A DNA stretch of 64,000 bases from NCBI GenBank assembly GCA_947380605.1, contig CANCRO010000003.1, positions 1 to 64,000 of the forward strand. The letters are read 5' to 3'. The DNA comes from Chitinophagaceae bacterium (lineage in GTDB: Bacteria > Bacteroidota > Bacteroidia > Chitinophagales > Chitinophagaceae). Both the position numbers and the translations under genes were made by a program. The notes under the pieces are model-generated. The model searched no databases and was not told the DNA's origin. It worked only from the letters and a program-made list of their open reading frames with translations. Of the stretch, positions 49,333 through 59,543 are shown one piece after another. Each line of letters begins with the position of its first letter. Within the stretch, counting starts at the first letter, position 1.

Positions 49333-51489
49333 ATGCTGCCAAGGTTCAAATTTTTAAACACCCTTTTTTTATTAGCAATAATCAACGTTAGTGTTCAAGC
49401 GCAGAAAAAAGAGCTGGGTAACGACCAGTATTTCAAAAATAATTTTACTGGTATCATTCAGCCGCTTCCAGTTTTCAATAAATGGATTGATGATACACAT
49501 TTTATTTTATTAAGAAAGGGCAGCCGATTCACAGTCGATGCTCGAACAGGAGAAGAAATAGCAACAGTAGATGAAAGTATCTCCTCGAAATCAATTGACA
49601 CTATAAAAGGAACTATTTCCACCAAAGAGGGCAATCTGTTTTTTAAAATCAATGGAAAAGAAATTCAATTAACCAACGACAAGGATAAGAAATCAAATGC
49701 TACCCTTAGTCCTGATAATAAATATGTAGCCTTCACTAAAAATAATGATCTCTATACCATTGAAATAAATTCTAAGAAAGTAAATCGTCTAACCTCAGAC
49801 GGTAGTAAGTTAATTTTAAACGGTTATGCAAGTTGGGTTTATATGGAAGAGATATTGGGTAGAAGTAGCCAATATCGTTCTTATTGGTGGAGTCCGGATA
49901 GTAAAAAAATTGCATTTTTCAGAAGCGATGATACCAACGTGCCCTTATTTGTAATCACGAATGCAAAAGGATTGCATGGCGAAGTAGAATATACACATTA
50001 TCCAAAAGTGGGTGACCCAAACCCTTCTGTAAAAATTGGCATCATTAGTCCAAAGGGTGGCACTACAGTATGGACAAAAATTAATGAAAAGCAAGATCAA
50101 TATTTTGGAATGCCTTACTGGAAGCCGGATGGAAGCTCATTACTTATTCAATGGATGCCTAGAAGCCAAGATCAATTAAAAATTTATGAGGTAAACCCAA
50201 CAACAGGAAATATCAAAGAGTTTTATTCTGAAGAGCAGAAGACTTGGGTTAAATTAACGGATGATGGAGAGAGAATCTCGTTTTTAAAAAATGGGAAAGG
50301 CTTTATTTTGAGTAGTGACAAAACAGGCTGGAAACATTTGTATTACTACAGTATGAATGGCAAACTAATCAATCCAATTACAACAGGAAATTTCACTGTT
50401 AATAAAATAGAATTTGTAGATGAAAGCAATCAGTTAGTTTATTTTTCAGCTAGAGGAAAAGAGAATACTGCTCGTAAAGATTATTATAGTGTAAGGTTAG
50501 ATGGTACAAATCTTCAGCGATTAACTTTTGGAGAGTACAACCATTCCTTGATTAGCTTATCTCCTACTGCTGCATATTTTATTACTACTTATAGCAATTC
50601 ATCAACACCTGAAAAAATGGCCTTAGTGAATAATCAGGGAAAAATTATTAAAGAGTTGGGTGATAGTAAAGCTTCTAGCTTTGATGAAAACAATATAGCT
50701 AAAACAGATTTCCTTCGTGTAAAAAGTGATGATGGTTTATTCGATTTACCGATGAAGGTAACTTGGCCTATTAACATGGATCCAACAAAAAAATACCCGG
50801 TACTTATTTCAATATATGGTGGACCAGATGCAGGAACCTGCTGGGATAGTTGGACACTGACCGGCGCACAACAATGGTACGCAAAAGAGGGATTGATTCA
50901 AGTGGTAATGGATCATCGTGCCAGTGGTCACTTTGGTAAAGTAGGAGTCAATTATATGCACCGTGATTTAGGGCATTGGGAGTTAGTAGATTATGATACC
51001 CTAGTAAAGTGGTTGATTATAAATAAACAAGCAGATCCAACAAAAATTTGTATTGCTGGATTTAGTTATGGTGGATATATGGGAGCGCTCGCTTTAACAA
51101 AAGGAGCGGGAGTATTTACGCATGCTTTAGTGGGTGGCCCAGTTACTGATTGGACCTTATATGATTCACACTATACTGAAAGATTTATGGACCTGCCATC
51201 AGAAAATCCAGCGGGATACAAAACAGGTAATGTGATGAATTATGTAGACCAATACAAAGGAATGATGCAAATTGTGCATGGCGAAATAGATGACAATGTA
51301 CACATGCAAAATAGCCTTCAGCTAATTAGTAAATTACAAGATGCCAAAAAAGATTTTGAAATGATGGTTTATCCTGGAGGTAGACATGGATGGCCAGGAA
51401 ATAAGGCGATGCATTTTCAAAATTTAAAGACTCAATTTATCTACAAACATTTATTAGAAAAACCTGTTAACCCTTTACTACTAAAATAA
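49333..51489 (+). CDS. Secreted S9 family (DPP IV-like) prolyl peptidase
   Basis: Signal peptide; ASWVYMEEILGRSSQYRSYWWSPDSKKIAFFRSDD; catalytic GFSYGGYMG and PGGRHGW. Confidence 0.93.
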   Translation: MLPRFKFLNTLFLLAIINVSVQAQKKELGNDQYFKNNFTGIIQPLPVFNKWIDDTHFILLRKGSRFTVDARTGEEIATVDESISSKSIDTIKGTISTKEGNLFFKINGKEIQLTNDKDKKSNATLSPDNKYVAFTKNNDLYTIEINSKKVNRLTSDGSKLILNGYASWVYMEEILGRSSQYRSYWWSPDSKKIAFFRSDDTNVPLFVITNAKGLHGEVEYTHYPKVGDPNPSVKIGIISPKGGTTVWTKINEKQDQYFGMPYWKPDGSSLLIQWMPRSQDQLKIYEVNPTTGNIKEFYSEEQKTWVKLTDDGERISFLKNGKGFILSSDKTGWKHLYYYSMNGKLINPITTGNFTVNKIEFVDESNQLVYFSARGKENTARKDYYSVRLDGTNLQRLTFGEYNHSLISLSPTAAYFITTYSNSSTPEKMALVNNQGKIIKELGDSKASSFDENNIAKTDFLRVKSDDGLFDLPMKVTWPINMDPTKKYPVLISIYGGPDAGTCWDSWTLTGAQQWYAKEGLIQVVMDHRASGHFGKVGVNYMHRDLGHWELVDYDTLVKWLIINKQADPTKICIAGFSYGGYMGALALTKGAGVFTHALVGGPVTDWTLYDSHYTERFMDLPSENPAGYKTGNVMNYVDQYKGMMQIVHGEIDDNVHMQNSLQLISKLQDAKKDFEMMVYPGGRHGWPGNKAMHFQNLKTQFIYKHLLEKPVNPLLLK

Positions 51490-51498
51490 TAGCTTGGC

Positions 51499-52317
51499 CT
51501 AAACAAATAGATCTGTATACAACTTTGCGCCAGGCACAACAGAATATTTACCCAAATCAACAATGCCTTCGCTAGCTAATACTTCTTCATCAATAAAAGT
51601 ATTACCTGTACATTGGGTGGAGGCTTTTGATAGAATATAAAAAACTGCATCGGCCATTATTTCAGGCGTGCGACTCATGTTCATTAGCATTTGTCCACCT
51701 AATAAATTCTGAACAGCAGCCGTTGCGATAGTGGTTTTAGGCCACAAGGCATTAGCAGCAATATTGAATTTTTTTAATTCTGCCGCAAGTCCTAATGCAA
51801 TCATCGTCATATTATACTTACTCATGGTATAGGCTAAATGATTAGAAAACCATTTCATATCCATATTTATAGGTGGCGATAAATTAATAATATGTGGGTT
51901 AGCCGCTTTTTTCAGAAAGGGTATACAGGCTTTGGAAACAAAAAAAGTTCCTCGCACATTGATATCATACATCAAATCAAAACGCTTAGCTTCAGTTTGC
52001 TCTGTATTGGTCAATGAAATAGCTGAAGCATTGTTTATCAACATATCAATACCTCCAAAAGTAGCCACTGCTTTATCAACGACATTTTGCACTTGGTCTT
52101 CAAATCGAATATCGCATTGTACAGCAAGGGCCTTACCTCCAGCGGCTTCCATTTCAGCAGCGGCAGTAAAAATAGTGCCCCCCAACTTAGGGTTTTCTTC
52201 CACACTTTTTGAAGCAATAACTATATTGGCCCCCTCCTTAGCAAGTCTTAATCCAATTGCTTTACCAATTCCCCTTGATGCACCCGTAATAAGGACGGTT
52301 TTATTTTGAAACGACAT
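51499..52317 (-). CDS. Short-chain dehydrogenase/reductase (HSDL2-like SDR)
   Basis: TVLITGASRGIGKAIGLRLAKEGANIVIASKS, LINNASAISLT, YTMSKYNMTM; NALWPKTTIATAA. Confidence 0.9.
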   Translation of the reverse strand: MSFQNKTVLITGASRGIGKAIGLRLAKEGANIVIASKSVEENPKLGGTIFTAAAEMEAAGGKALAVQCDIRFEDQVQNVVDKAVATFGGIDMLINNASAISLTNTEQTEAKRFDLMYDINVRGTFFVSKACIPFLKKAANPHIINLSPPINMDMKWFSNHLAYTMSKYNMTMIALGLAAELKKFNIAANALWPKTTIATAAVQNLLGGQMLMNMSRTPEIMADAVFYILSKASTQCTGNTFIDEEVLASEGIVDLGKYSVVPGAKLYTDLFV

Positions 52318-52426
52318 AAACGCTATTTTTAAATTGAATAGATATACTTAGGTTAAAGGTACTAATCATTTAATTGACAAAATACTATTGAATACCGTTT
52401 TCAAATTCAAAGAAAGATTTTATTTT

Positions 52427-52449
52427 AATTAAACGTTTGTTTAAATTTG
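52427..52449 (+). promoter_or_regulatory. Candidate TetR operator overlapping a TAnnTTTG promoter
   Basis: TTAAAC-GTTT-GTTTAA inverted repeat (52429-52444), extendable with one mismatch to 52427-52446, overlapping TAAATTTG (52442-52449). Confidence 0.6.
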
Positions 52450-52469
52450 CACCCAAAATAGAAGGCTGA

Positions 52470-53099
52470 ATGGATTTGAATGATAAACAAATACAAATTA
52501 TAGAAATAGCAGAGCGGCTCTTTGCTGAGAGGGGTTTTGATGGAACCTCCGTAAGGGACATCGCCCATGAAGCAGGAGTAAATATTGCTATGATATCCTA
52601 CTATTTCGGATCCAAAGAAAAGCTGATGGAGGCTTTACTAGAATGGAGAGTAGGAGAAATAAAAATTAGAGTAGAAAGTTTAATACAAGACAATCGTTAC
52701 ACGCCACTAGAAAAAGTGAATATGCTTATTGATGAGCATATTGATAGAGCAATGCACAAACAATCTTTCCATAAAATAATGGTAAGTGTTCAGGTAACCA
52801 ACAAAAACCCTTCCATCTTAAAAGCAGCCAACAAAGTAAAAATTCGTAACGCAAAAGTGATTGCTGAGCTGATAAAAGATGGACAAAAAAAGGGCGTGTT
52901 TAAAAAGAATATTGATCTGATACTAATGTTAAACACATTAGTAGGTACCGTTAATCAAAACATGATGAGTCTTGACTATTATCGAGCGTTTAATAACCAG
53001 ACCGCTATGACGGATGAGGCGTTTCAGTTAATCATTAAAAAAAGATTAAGTGTTCATATAAAAAAATTATTCAAAGCAATGTTAACCAATGAATCATAA
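52470..53099 (+). CDS. TetR/AcrR family transcriptional regulator
   Basis: IIEIAERLFAERGFDGTSVRDIAHEAGVNIAMISYYFGSKEKLMEALL HTH. Confidence 0.94.
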   Translation: MDLNDKQIQIIEIAERLFAERGFDGTSVRDIAHEAGVNIAMISYYFGSKEKLMEALLEWRVGEIKIRVESLIQDNRYTPLEKVNMLIDEHIDRAMHKQSFHKIMVSVQVTNKNPSILKAANKVKIRNAKVIAELIKDGQKKGVFKKNIDLILMLNTLVGTVNQNMMSLDYYRAFNNQTAMTDEAFQLIIKKRLSVHIKKLFKAMLTNES

Positions 53100-54411
53100 A
53101 TTGAAATTAGTAGTAACTGCCTTTTCGATGCTAACGCTTTTATTTGCAACGAAAACTCAAGGCCAAGAAATAAGGAGAATCACTTTACAGGAAGCAATTG
53201 ATTTAAGTATCTCCAATAGTCATTTACTGAAAAACAATTCAGCTAAAATTGACGAAGCGGTAGCTGCTGTAAAAGAAGCCAATGAAAAAAAATTGCCTGA
53301 TTTCACCATCAGTGGCACATGGCTTTATCTGCCAATAACCCCTAATATTAGTTTGAAAACCAATTCAAGCAGTGGTGGTGGAAGTAGCCCCAATGTATCA
53401 CAGGCTATGTATACTACTACTGGCATCTCTTTGCCGCTTTTCACTGCAGGGAGACTTAATTACGGTATTGAATCGGCTAAATATTTAGAAAAGGCTGCTC
53501 GGCTAAATGCAGATGAAAATAAAGAAGCCATTATTTTTAACAGCATTAGCGCTTTCAGTAATTTATACAAAGCAAGGGCAGCTGTTGAATTAGTGAAAGA
53601 ATATTTAGAACAATCTAATAAAAGAGTTCAAGATTTTTCTAATCTAGAAAAAAATGGTTTGTTGGCAAGAAATGATTTGTTGAAAGCTGAACTGCAATCT
53701 TCCAATATTGAACTTACTTTATTAGATGTAGAAAATAATTTACAATTAGCCGGCGTAAACATGGCATTAATGTTAGGTTTGCCTGAAAAAACTATTTTAA
53801 TTCCTGATTCTGCAAGCCTTATAAAAGCAGTCAAAGCAAAATCATTAGAGGAATATGAACAACAGGCCCTAAAAGAAAGAAAAGAAATTAGCTCTCTAGC
53901 ACTTCATAAAAAGATTGCAGAGATAGGAGTAAAATCTATAAAAGCCGATTATTATCCAGGCTTGGCTTTAACTGGTGGATATATTGCAGCAAATGTGCCT
54001 GGTTTTTTAACTATCACCAACGCAGTGAATGTAGGAGTAGGAGTTAAATATTCCCTTTCTTCGATCTGGAAAACCAAAACTAAATTAGCAGAAGCAGGAG
54101 CTAGAGTTCAGCAAGTTGCTGCTAATGAATTAATGCTCAGTGATCAAATTCGCTTGCAGGTCAATGAATCCTATCAAGCTTATCTATTATGTCAGAAAAG
54201 GATACAAGTATACCAAAAGGCATTGGCTCAATCAACAGAAAATTTTAGAATTATCAAAAACAAGTATGATAACACTTTGGCTACTGCCACTGATTTATTA
54301 GAAGCCGAAGTAACTCAATTACAAAGCAGACTGATGGTAGTAGGTGCCACTGTAGATGCAATTGTTGCTTACAATAAATTATTACAAACCACCGGAATTT
54401 TAACTCCCTAA
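53089..54411 (+). CDS. TolC-family outer membrane efflux protein
   Basis: LQEAIDLSISNSHLLKNNSAKIDEA; two OEP repeats; overlaps the tetR stop by 11 nt. Confidence 0.93.
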   Translation: MNHKLKLVVTAFSMLTLLFATKTQGQEIRRITLQEAIDLSISNSHLLKNNSAKIDEAVAAVKEANEKKLPDFTISGTWLYLPITPNISLKTNSSSGGGSSPNVSQAMYTTTGISLPLFTAGRLNYGIESAKYLEKAARLNADENKEAIIFNSISAFSNLYKARAAVELVKEYLEQSNKRVQDFSNLEKNGLLARNDLLKAELQSSNIELTLLDVENNLQLAGVNMALMLGLPEKTILIPDSASLIKAVKAKSLEEYEQQALKERKEISSLALHKKIAEIGVKSIKADYYPGLALTGGYIAANVPGFLTITNAVNVGVGVKYSLSSIWKTKTKLAEAGARVQQVAANELMLSDQIRLQVNESYQAYLLCQKRIQVYQKALAQSTENFRIIKNKYDNTLATATDLLEAEVTQLQSRLMVVGATVDAIVAYNKLLQTTGILTP

Positions 54412-54441
54412 TAAAATTACAAACAATAATAAAAGATATTT

Positions 54442-55566
54442 ATGCAACAGAATTCAAAAGAGTCAACTATGCAAGCTGAAAAAGTAATAACAGAAGCACC
54501 CAAAAAGAAAAGCAAAGCTTTTGCAATCGTACTAACCCTATTAGTGGTTGCTGGAGGATGGTTTGGTATTTCAAAATACCAATATAATCTTCATCATGAA
54601 GATACAGATGATGCACAAATTGAAGCGAATATAAGTCCTGTAATACCTAGAGTGGCAGGGTTTGTGAAAGAGGTGCGAGTAAAAGATAATCAGCAAGTTC
54701 AAAAAGGAGATACTTTATTAATATTAGATGACAGGGATCTTGCGCTAAAATTACAGCAAGCTGAAGCTTCCTTAGCAACAGCAAAATCAAATTTAGTAGC
54801 TGCTAAAAATTCAACCAGTGCATCAAAAGCCTCTGTAGTTAGCAGTCAGTCTGGCATTGCAACGGTAGATGCACAGATTGAAGCGGCTAAAGTTACTTTG
54901 TGGAGAGCTACTCAAGATTTCAATCGATATGATAACCTAATCAAAGACCACTCAATTACTCAACAGCAATATGAGCAAGCCCTTGCTACCAAACAAACAG
55001 CAGAAAAACAATTGCAGATTTTAGTACAACAAAAAAATCAGGTGTCAAAGCAAACAGCTGCAGTAAATTCTCAAAGCAATGCTACTTCATCGCAAGTAGA
55101 TATTGCAGGGGCTATCATCAAACAACGCGAGGTGGATGTTGCCGATGCTAAATTAAATCTTTCTTATACAGTAGTATTTGCGCCAGCATCCGGATTAGTT
55201 TCAAAAGTAAATGTGCAGGAAGGTCAATTTTTGCAACCTGGACAATCGCTGTTCAGTATTGTATTAAGTAAGGATATTTGGGTCATTGCTAACTTCAAGG
55301 AAACACAGTTTGAGAAAATGAAAGTGGGGCAAAAAGTAACGGTAAATGCTGACGCATTTCCTGGCCACTCTTTTGATGCTGTTCTGTCCTCTTTTTCTCC
55401 TGCTACAGGTTCTAGATTTGCACTATTACCTCCGGATAATGCTAGTGGAAATTTTGTAAAAGTAGTGCAGCGATTGCCTGTTAAAATTGAGTTTGCCAAT
55501 CCATCTGACTCACTCGTAAAACAATTGAGACCAGGGATGAATGTAAACGTAGATGTTCATCTGTAA
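54442..55566 (+). CDS. HlyD/EmrA-family membrane fusion protein
   Basis: TDDAQIEANISPVIPRVAGFVKEVRVKDNQQVQKGDTLLILDDRDL; biotinyl-lipoyl hairpin. Confidence 0.94.
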   Translation: MQQNSKESTMQAEKVITEAPKKKSKAFAIVLTLLVVAGGWFGISKYQYNLHHEDTDDAQIEANISPVIPRVAGFVKEVRVKDNQQVQKGDTLLILDDRDLALKLQQAEASLATAKSNLVAAKNSTSASKASVVSSQSGIATVDAQIEAAKVTLWRATQDFNRYDNLIKDHSITQQQYEQALATKQTAEKQLQILVQQKNQVSKQTAAVNSQSNATSSQVDIAGAIIKQREVDVADAKLNLSYTVVFAPASGLVSKVNVQEGQFLQPGQSLFSIVLSKDIWVIANFKETQFEKMKVGQKVTVNADAFPGHSFDAVLSSFSPATGSRFALLPPDNASGNFVKVVQRLPVKIEFANPSDSLVKQLRPGMNVNVDVHL

Positions 55567-55662
55567 AATATTTTTTTCTTTACCTACTAATTAATAAAAG
55601 ACAAAACAAAAAGTTTTAAAAATTTATTATCACTCCCCTAAAATAGGAGTTAAATATATTGT

Positions 55663-57225
55663 ATGCAACAAATGGATTCTTTGGTAGAATATGGATCAAG
55701 AAGGGTAATCATTACCATTACTGCTATATTCTGTGCATTGTTAGAAATTGTAGATACTACAATTGTCAATGTTGCTCTCAACGATATGAGAGGAAGCTTA
55801 GGGGCCACCTTAACTGAAGTTGCTTGGGTAATCACTGCGTATGCAATTGGAAATGTAATCATCGTTCCAATGACGAGTTGGCTTTCTCAACAATTTGGTC
55901 GTCGAAATTATTTTGCTGCATCTATTATTCTTTTTACAGTCTGTTCTTTTTTATGTGGTAACGCATCGGGCATATGGGAATTAGTACTTTACCGTTTCTT
56001 ACAAGGTATTGGAGGAGGAGCTTTATTAGTTACTTCTCAAACTATTATAACTGAAAGTTATCCGCCCGCTAAAAGAAGTATGGCACAAGCTATTTACGGT
56101 TTAGGTGTTATCATTGGTCCTACACTAGGTCCGCCATTAGGAGGATATATTGTTGATCATGCATCATGGCCTTATATTTTTTATATCAATATTCCCATCG
56201 GGGTTATTGCTACCTTACTAACGCTTCAGTTTGTACGCAGTCCGAAGTATGGAGAAAAAAGTATTTTAAGTGAAATTGATTGGTTAGGCATCGGCTTATT
56301 GGCAATCACTGTTGGCTCACTACAATATGTCCTAGAAAAAGGGCAAGATGATGATTGGTTTAATAGCAGCATAATTGTATACCTTACTGTAACTGCTATA
56401 TTGGGTTTGTTTTTTTTCATCTGGAGGGAAACCAGTTTTAAAAATCCCATTGTAGAATTAAGAGTACTAAAAAATAGTAATCTCCGAATAGGCACCATCC
56501 TCTCCTTTATTATGGGTTTTGGTCTTTATGGATCTACTTTTATCATACCCTTATATACACAATCTATTTTAGGTTGGACAGCCCAGCAAGCTGGAATGCT
56601 AATGGTACCAGCAGCATTAACTACTGCATTCATGATGCCAATGATTGGAAAATTATTACAAAAAGGAGTTCCTCAACAATACTTAGTTGCAGGAGGAATG
56701 GCATTGTTTTCACTGTTTACATTTTGGGGGTATTTTATTGTCACTCCCGACACTGACTCAGATTCTTTTTTCTGGATGTTAATCGTTCGAGGTATTGGTA
56801 TGGGTATGCTTTTTATTCCGATTACTGCTTTATCACTTTCTTCTTTAAAGGGACAACAAATAGGACAAGGTGCAGCCTTTACTGGAATGATGAGACAATT
56901 AGGAGGTTCTTTTGGAGTAGCATTAATAACCACTTACATGGCGAGGCAAAACATGGTTCACAGAAGTGCGCTGGTTAGCAGATTGGATGTTAATAATCCT
57001 TCTGTTCAACAAAGAGTTAAAGCCATCCAGCATAGCTTTATCAGTAAGGGGATTAATTCAGAGGCAGCTTTAAAAAGTAGTTACTCAGCGATGGATCATA
57101 TCGTCTCAAAACAGGCTGCAGTATTATCTTATATGGATGTGTTCTTTTACCTTGGAGTTATATTTTTGGTCTGCGTGCCATTTGTTTTAATGGTAAAAGG
57201 AAATAAAAAAACTGCAGGCGCCTAG
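55663..57225 (+). CDS. DHA2-family MFS transporter (EmrB/QacA-like)
   Basis: ALLEIVDTTIVNVALNDMRGSLGATLTEVAWVITAYAIGN, 14 TM segments. Confidence 0.94.
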   Translation: MQQMDSLVEYGSRRVIITITAIFCALLEIVDTTIVNVALNDMRGSLGATLTEVAWVITAYAIGNVIIVPMTSWLSQQFGRRNYFAASIILFTVCSFLCGNASGIWELVLYRFLQGIGGGALLVTSQTIITESYPPAKRSMAQAIYGLGVIIGPTLGPPLGGYIVDHASWPYIFYINIPIGVIATLLTLQFVRSPKYGEKSILSEIDWLGIGLLAITVGSLQYVLEKGQDDDWFNSSIIVYLTVTAILGLFFFIWRETSFKNPIVELRVLKNSNLRIGTILSFIMGFGLYGSTFIIPLYTQSILGWTAQQAGMLMVPAALTTAFMMPMIGKLLQKGVPQQYLVAGGMALFSLFTFWGYFIVTPDTDSDSFFWMLIVRGIGMGMLFIPITALSLSSLKGQQIGQGAAFTGMMRQLGGSFGVALITTYMARQNMVHRSALVSRLDVNNPSVQQRVKAIQHSFISKGINSEAALKSSYSAMDHIVSKQAAVLSYMDVFFYLGVIFLVCVPFVLMVKGNKKTAGA

Positions 57226-57234
57226 TAATAATAA

Positions 57235-57579
57235 TTATAGTTTAAAGTAGTCCTCATTGAGTCCGACTACCAGTTTGCCATTCATTTCTATTACTGGCCG
57301 CTTTATTATGCTAGGATATTGTATCATCAATTGAATGGCTATTTTTTCGCTTTTTACTAATTGTTGTTCCTCAACTGATAAACTTCGCCAGGTAGTACTT
57401 TTTTTATTTAGTAAAACTTCCCATCCTACCCAATCACACCATTCCTTGAGCTTTTCGGCTTTTATGCCATACTTTTTATAGTCAATAAAATCAATCTGGA
57501 TATTGTTTTTCTTATACCAATCCAGCGCTTTTTTTACTGAGTTGCAATTAGGTATTCCATATACGGTAATGGTAGACAT
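57235..57579 (-). CDS. ArsC/Spx-family protein
   Basis: VYGIPNCNSVKKALDWYKKNNIQIDFIDYKK; KRPVIEMNGKLVVGLNED. Confidence 0.87.
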   Translation of the reverse strand: MSTITVYGIPNCNSVKKALDWYKKNNIQIDFIDYKKYGIKAEKLKEWCDWVGWEVLLNKKSTTWRSLSVEEQQLVKSEKIAIQLMIQYPSIIKRPVIEMNGKLVVGLNEDYFKL

Positions 57580-57616
57580 TCTTTAAAAGGTTGTACTATT
57601 TACAATAATCAATTTT

Positions 57617-58186
57617 CTAATTTGGAAACTGAGCAGCAGGAACTTTTAAAAATCCTACTGGTTGAATAATATGCCACTCCGTAAAATCTTGCTTTGCTTC
57701 CATTCCAATTCCGTCAATAATTTGAGTTCGAGTTCTTATGCGGACCGGCTTATCGGTATAAAACTCCGAACCAGTTCTTTTAAGATCCCAATTTAATTCG
57801 TTGCAATAAAGGGTATCACCCAAAACATTAATTACGCGAACACTGTCTTTTAAAAAAACATTGCTCTGACTTTCTTTGTATTTGGCATATTTAGCATCTA
57901 GCTTACTTTCTACCATGCCTTCTGCATTATAAAAATCAACATGAATGGTAGTAGGAAATTCAATATATGGAACCGCTTCTTGCACGCGCAACATCAATGG
58001 ACTTACTAAGATGGCTTTCTTTCTGCCGCCTAGTGAGTAATTAACAACTACCTTTTTAGCTTCTTCAACCCCTACTTTTTTAGCATCTAACTCTTTAATC
58101 GCTTTCATGTCATTCTCACAGCTATATAAAAAAAAGCAGCCCATAATTAAGGCTGCTAAAAATTTTATATTAGAATGAATGGGCAT
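57617..58186 (-). CDS. lptC: LPS export ABC transporter periplasmic protein LptC
   Basis: Lipobox-like MGCFFLYSCEND; DFYNAEGMVESKLDAKYAKYKES; typical LptC layout. Confidence 0.78.
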   Translation of the reverse strand: MPIHSNIKFLAALIMGCFFLYSCENDMKAIKELDAKKVGVEEAKKVVVNYSLGGRKKAILVSPLMLRVQEAVPYIEFPTTIHVDFYNAEGMVESKLDAKYAKYKESQSNVFLKDSVRVINVLGDTLYCNELNWDLKRTGSEFYTDKPVRIRTRTQIIDGIGMEAKQDFTEWHIIQPVGFLKVPAAQFPN

Positions 58187-58202
58187 GTTATAAAGAAAAT
58201 AA

Positions 58203-59543
58203 TTATTGATATTTAGCTCTTCCAAACCAAAGATCACTTAATGAAAAGCCTAGAGAAAAGCGAACAGTGTTTTCACGGAAATTTGTTTTACTGTCACCGC
58301 GACTTCCAAATTCAATGGCTGCATTTAAAATAGAGTTTTGCGTTTCATAATAACTTTTTCTCAGTTTTAAAGGAAAAGCACCACCAAATGATAACCCGAA
58401 TTCTGGAAGCGTGTTGTTTACTTTTATGTAATCTGGGCCATAATAAAAACCAAAACGATATCTCACGAAATTGAAATACTTTTTAAAGGGAGTGTTTTCT
58501 TTTAGAGGAAAATATTCAGTTCCTACTCTCAGCTTCCAACTTTTTTGTACAGATTCGCTCTGGCCAAAATATCTATAATCTTGCCATTGAGTATTTTCGA
58601 AATCAAGTCCAAACAACCAATTCAATGTTTGGTAAGTAACGCCCACACCAAGCGACGCTGGATAAATCACTGTACCATTGCTATGTTTTTCATACACACT
58701 GTCAATAGTGAATTTTTCTCCATTAGGATCAAAAAAAACTGTTTCAGCCATCACGTCTTTAGTAGCTTTCAATGATTGTTTCAGATTACCATAAGCTCCA
58801 AAGCGAAGAATACTTTCACGCTTCGTTTTTTTATTCTTTAATATAAATTCATATTGAATACCCCCATTAGCAAATAACCCTTCGAAATTAGAATTAGTTT
58901 GGGAGTTTGACTTGGCATACTGAATTGAGTCACTAATAAAGCTTAATTGAGAGCTGTAATTTTTACTGCCAAACATATAGCCTGCATTGGCGCCTATGCT
59001 AAAATGTTTAATGCTCAATGAAGTGCCTAAATAAACTTGATTAAGTCCACCCGTACCTTCATAAATCTTTTTCAGACTATCTAAGCCAGGTAATTTTTGT
59101 AGCTCAGAAATTTTATAATTTACTTTAGATACTGGGCGAAGACCCATATTCATTGCCCAAAAAACACCTTTCTTATTAGCATTTTTAAGTTTTATAGGGA
59201 ACCCTAGTTGAATGTAAGATATAATTGTATTGGTAGCAGAAAATCTTGCTGCTGGAGAAATGCTTTTCAATGTTCTCGTATCCGTTTCTAATGCGAATTC
59301 AAAAATGGTCGTCTTTAAATTACTATAACTAGCTGGATTGATAAAGTTAACGCTCTGATAGTCAGAATAAGCTGCTGCAATTCCTCCCATTCCTCGAGAT
59401 ACAATATTTGCTTTAGGAACGATATCTCCCAAGCCATAGCGAGAATAAGGTGAATTTTCTTGTGCAAAAACCGCATGCTGCAAGCCACAAGCCACAATAA
59501 GTACGGGTAAAATTTTAGTCATTGTTAGTTTCGCTAAGTGCAT
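58203..59543 (-). CDS. Predicted outer-membrane beta-barrel protein conserved in Bacteroidota
   Basis: Signal peptide; NSPYSRYGLGDIVPKANIVSRGMGGIAAAYSD opening followed by alternating beta strands. Confidence 0.75.
   Translation of the reverse strand: MHLAKLTMTKILPVLIVACGLQHAVFAQENSPYSRYGLGDIVPKANIVSRGMGGIAAAYSDYQSVNFINPASYSNLKTTIFEFALETDTRTLKSISPAARFSATNTIISYIQLGFPIKLKNANKKGVFWAMNMGLRPVSKVNYKISELQKLPGLDSLKKIYEGTGGLNQVYLGTSLSIKHFSIGANAGYMFGSKNYSSQLSFISDSIQYAKSNSQTNSNFEGLFANGGIQYEFILKNKKTKRESILRFGAYGNLKQSLKATKDVMAETVFFDPNGEKFTIDSVYEKHSNGTVIYPASLGVGVTYQTLNWLFGLDFENTQWQDYRYFGQSESVQKSWKLRVGTEYFPLKENTPFKKYFNFVRYRFGFYYGPDYIKVNNTLPEFGLSFGGAFPLKLRKSYYETQNSILNAAIEFGSRGDSKTNFRENTVRFSLGFSLSDLWFGRAKYQ

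Noticed and set aside
52470-57225. Efflux operon as a novel defence or toxin-export system
   Set aside because: All four components match well-known TetR/TolC/EmrAB families; only the substrate is unknown.
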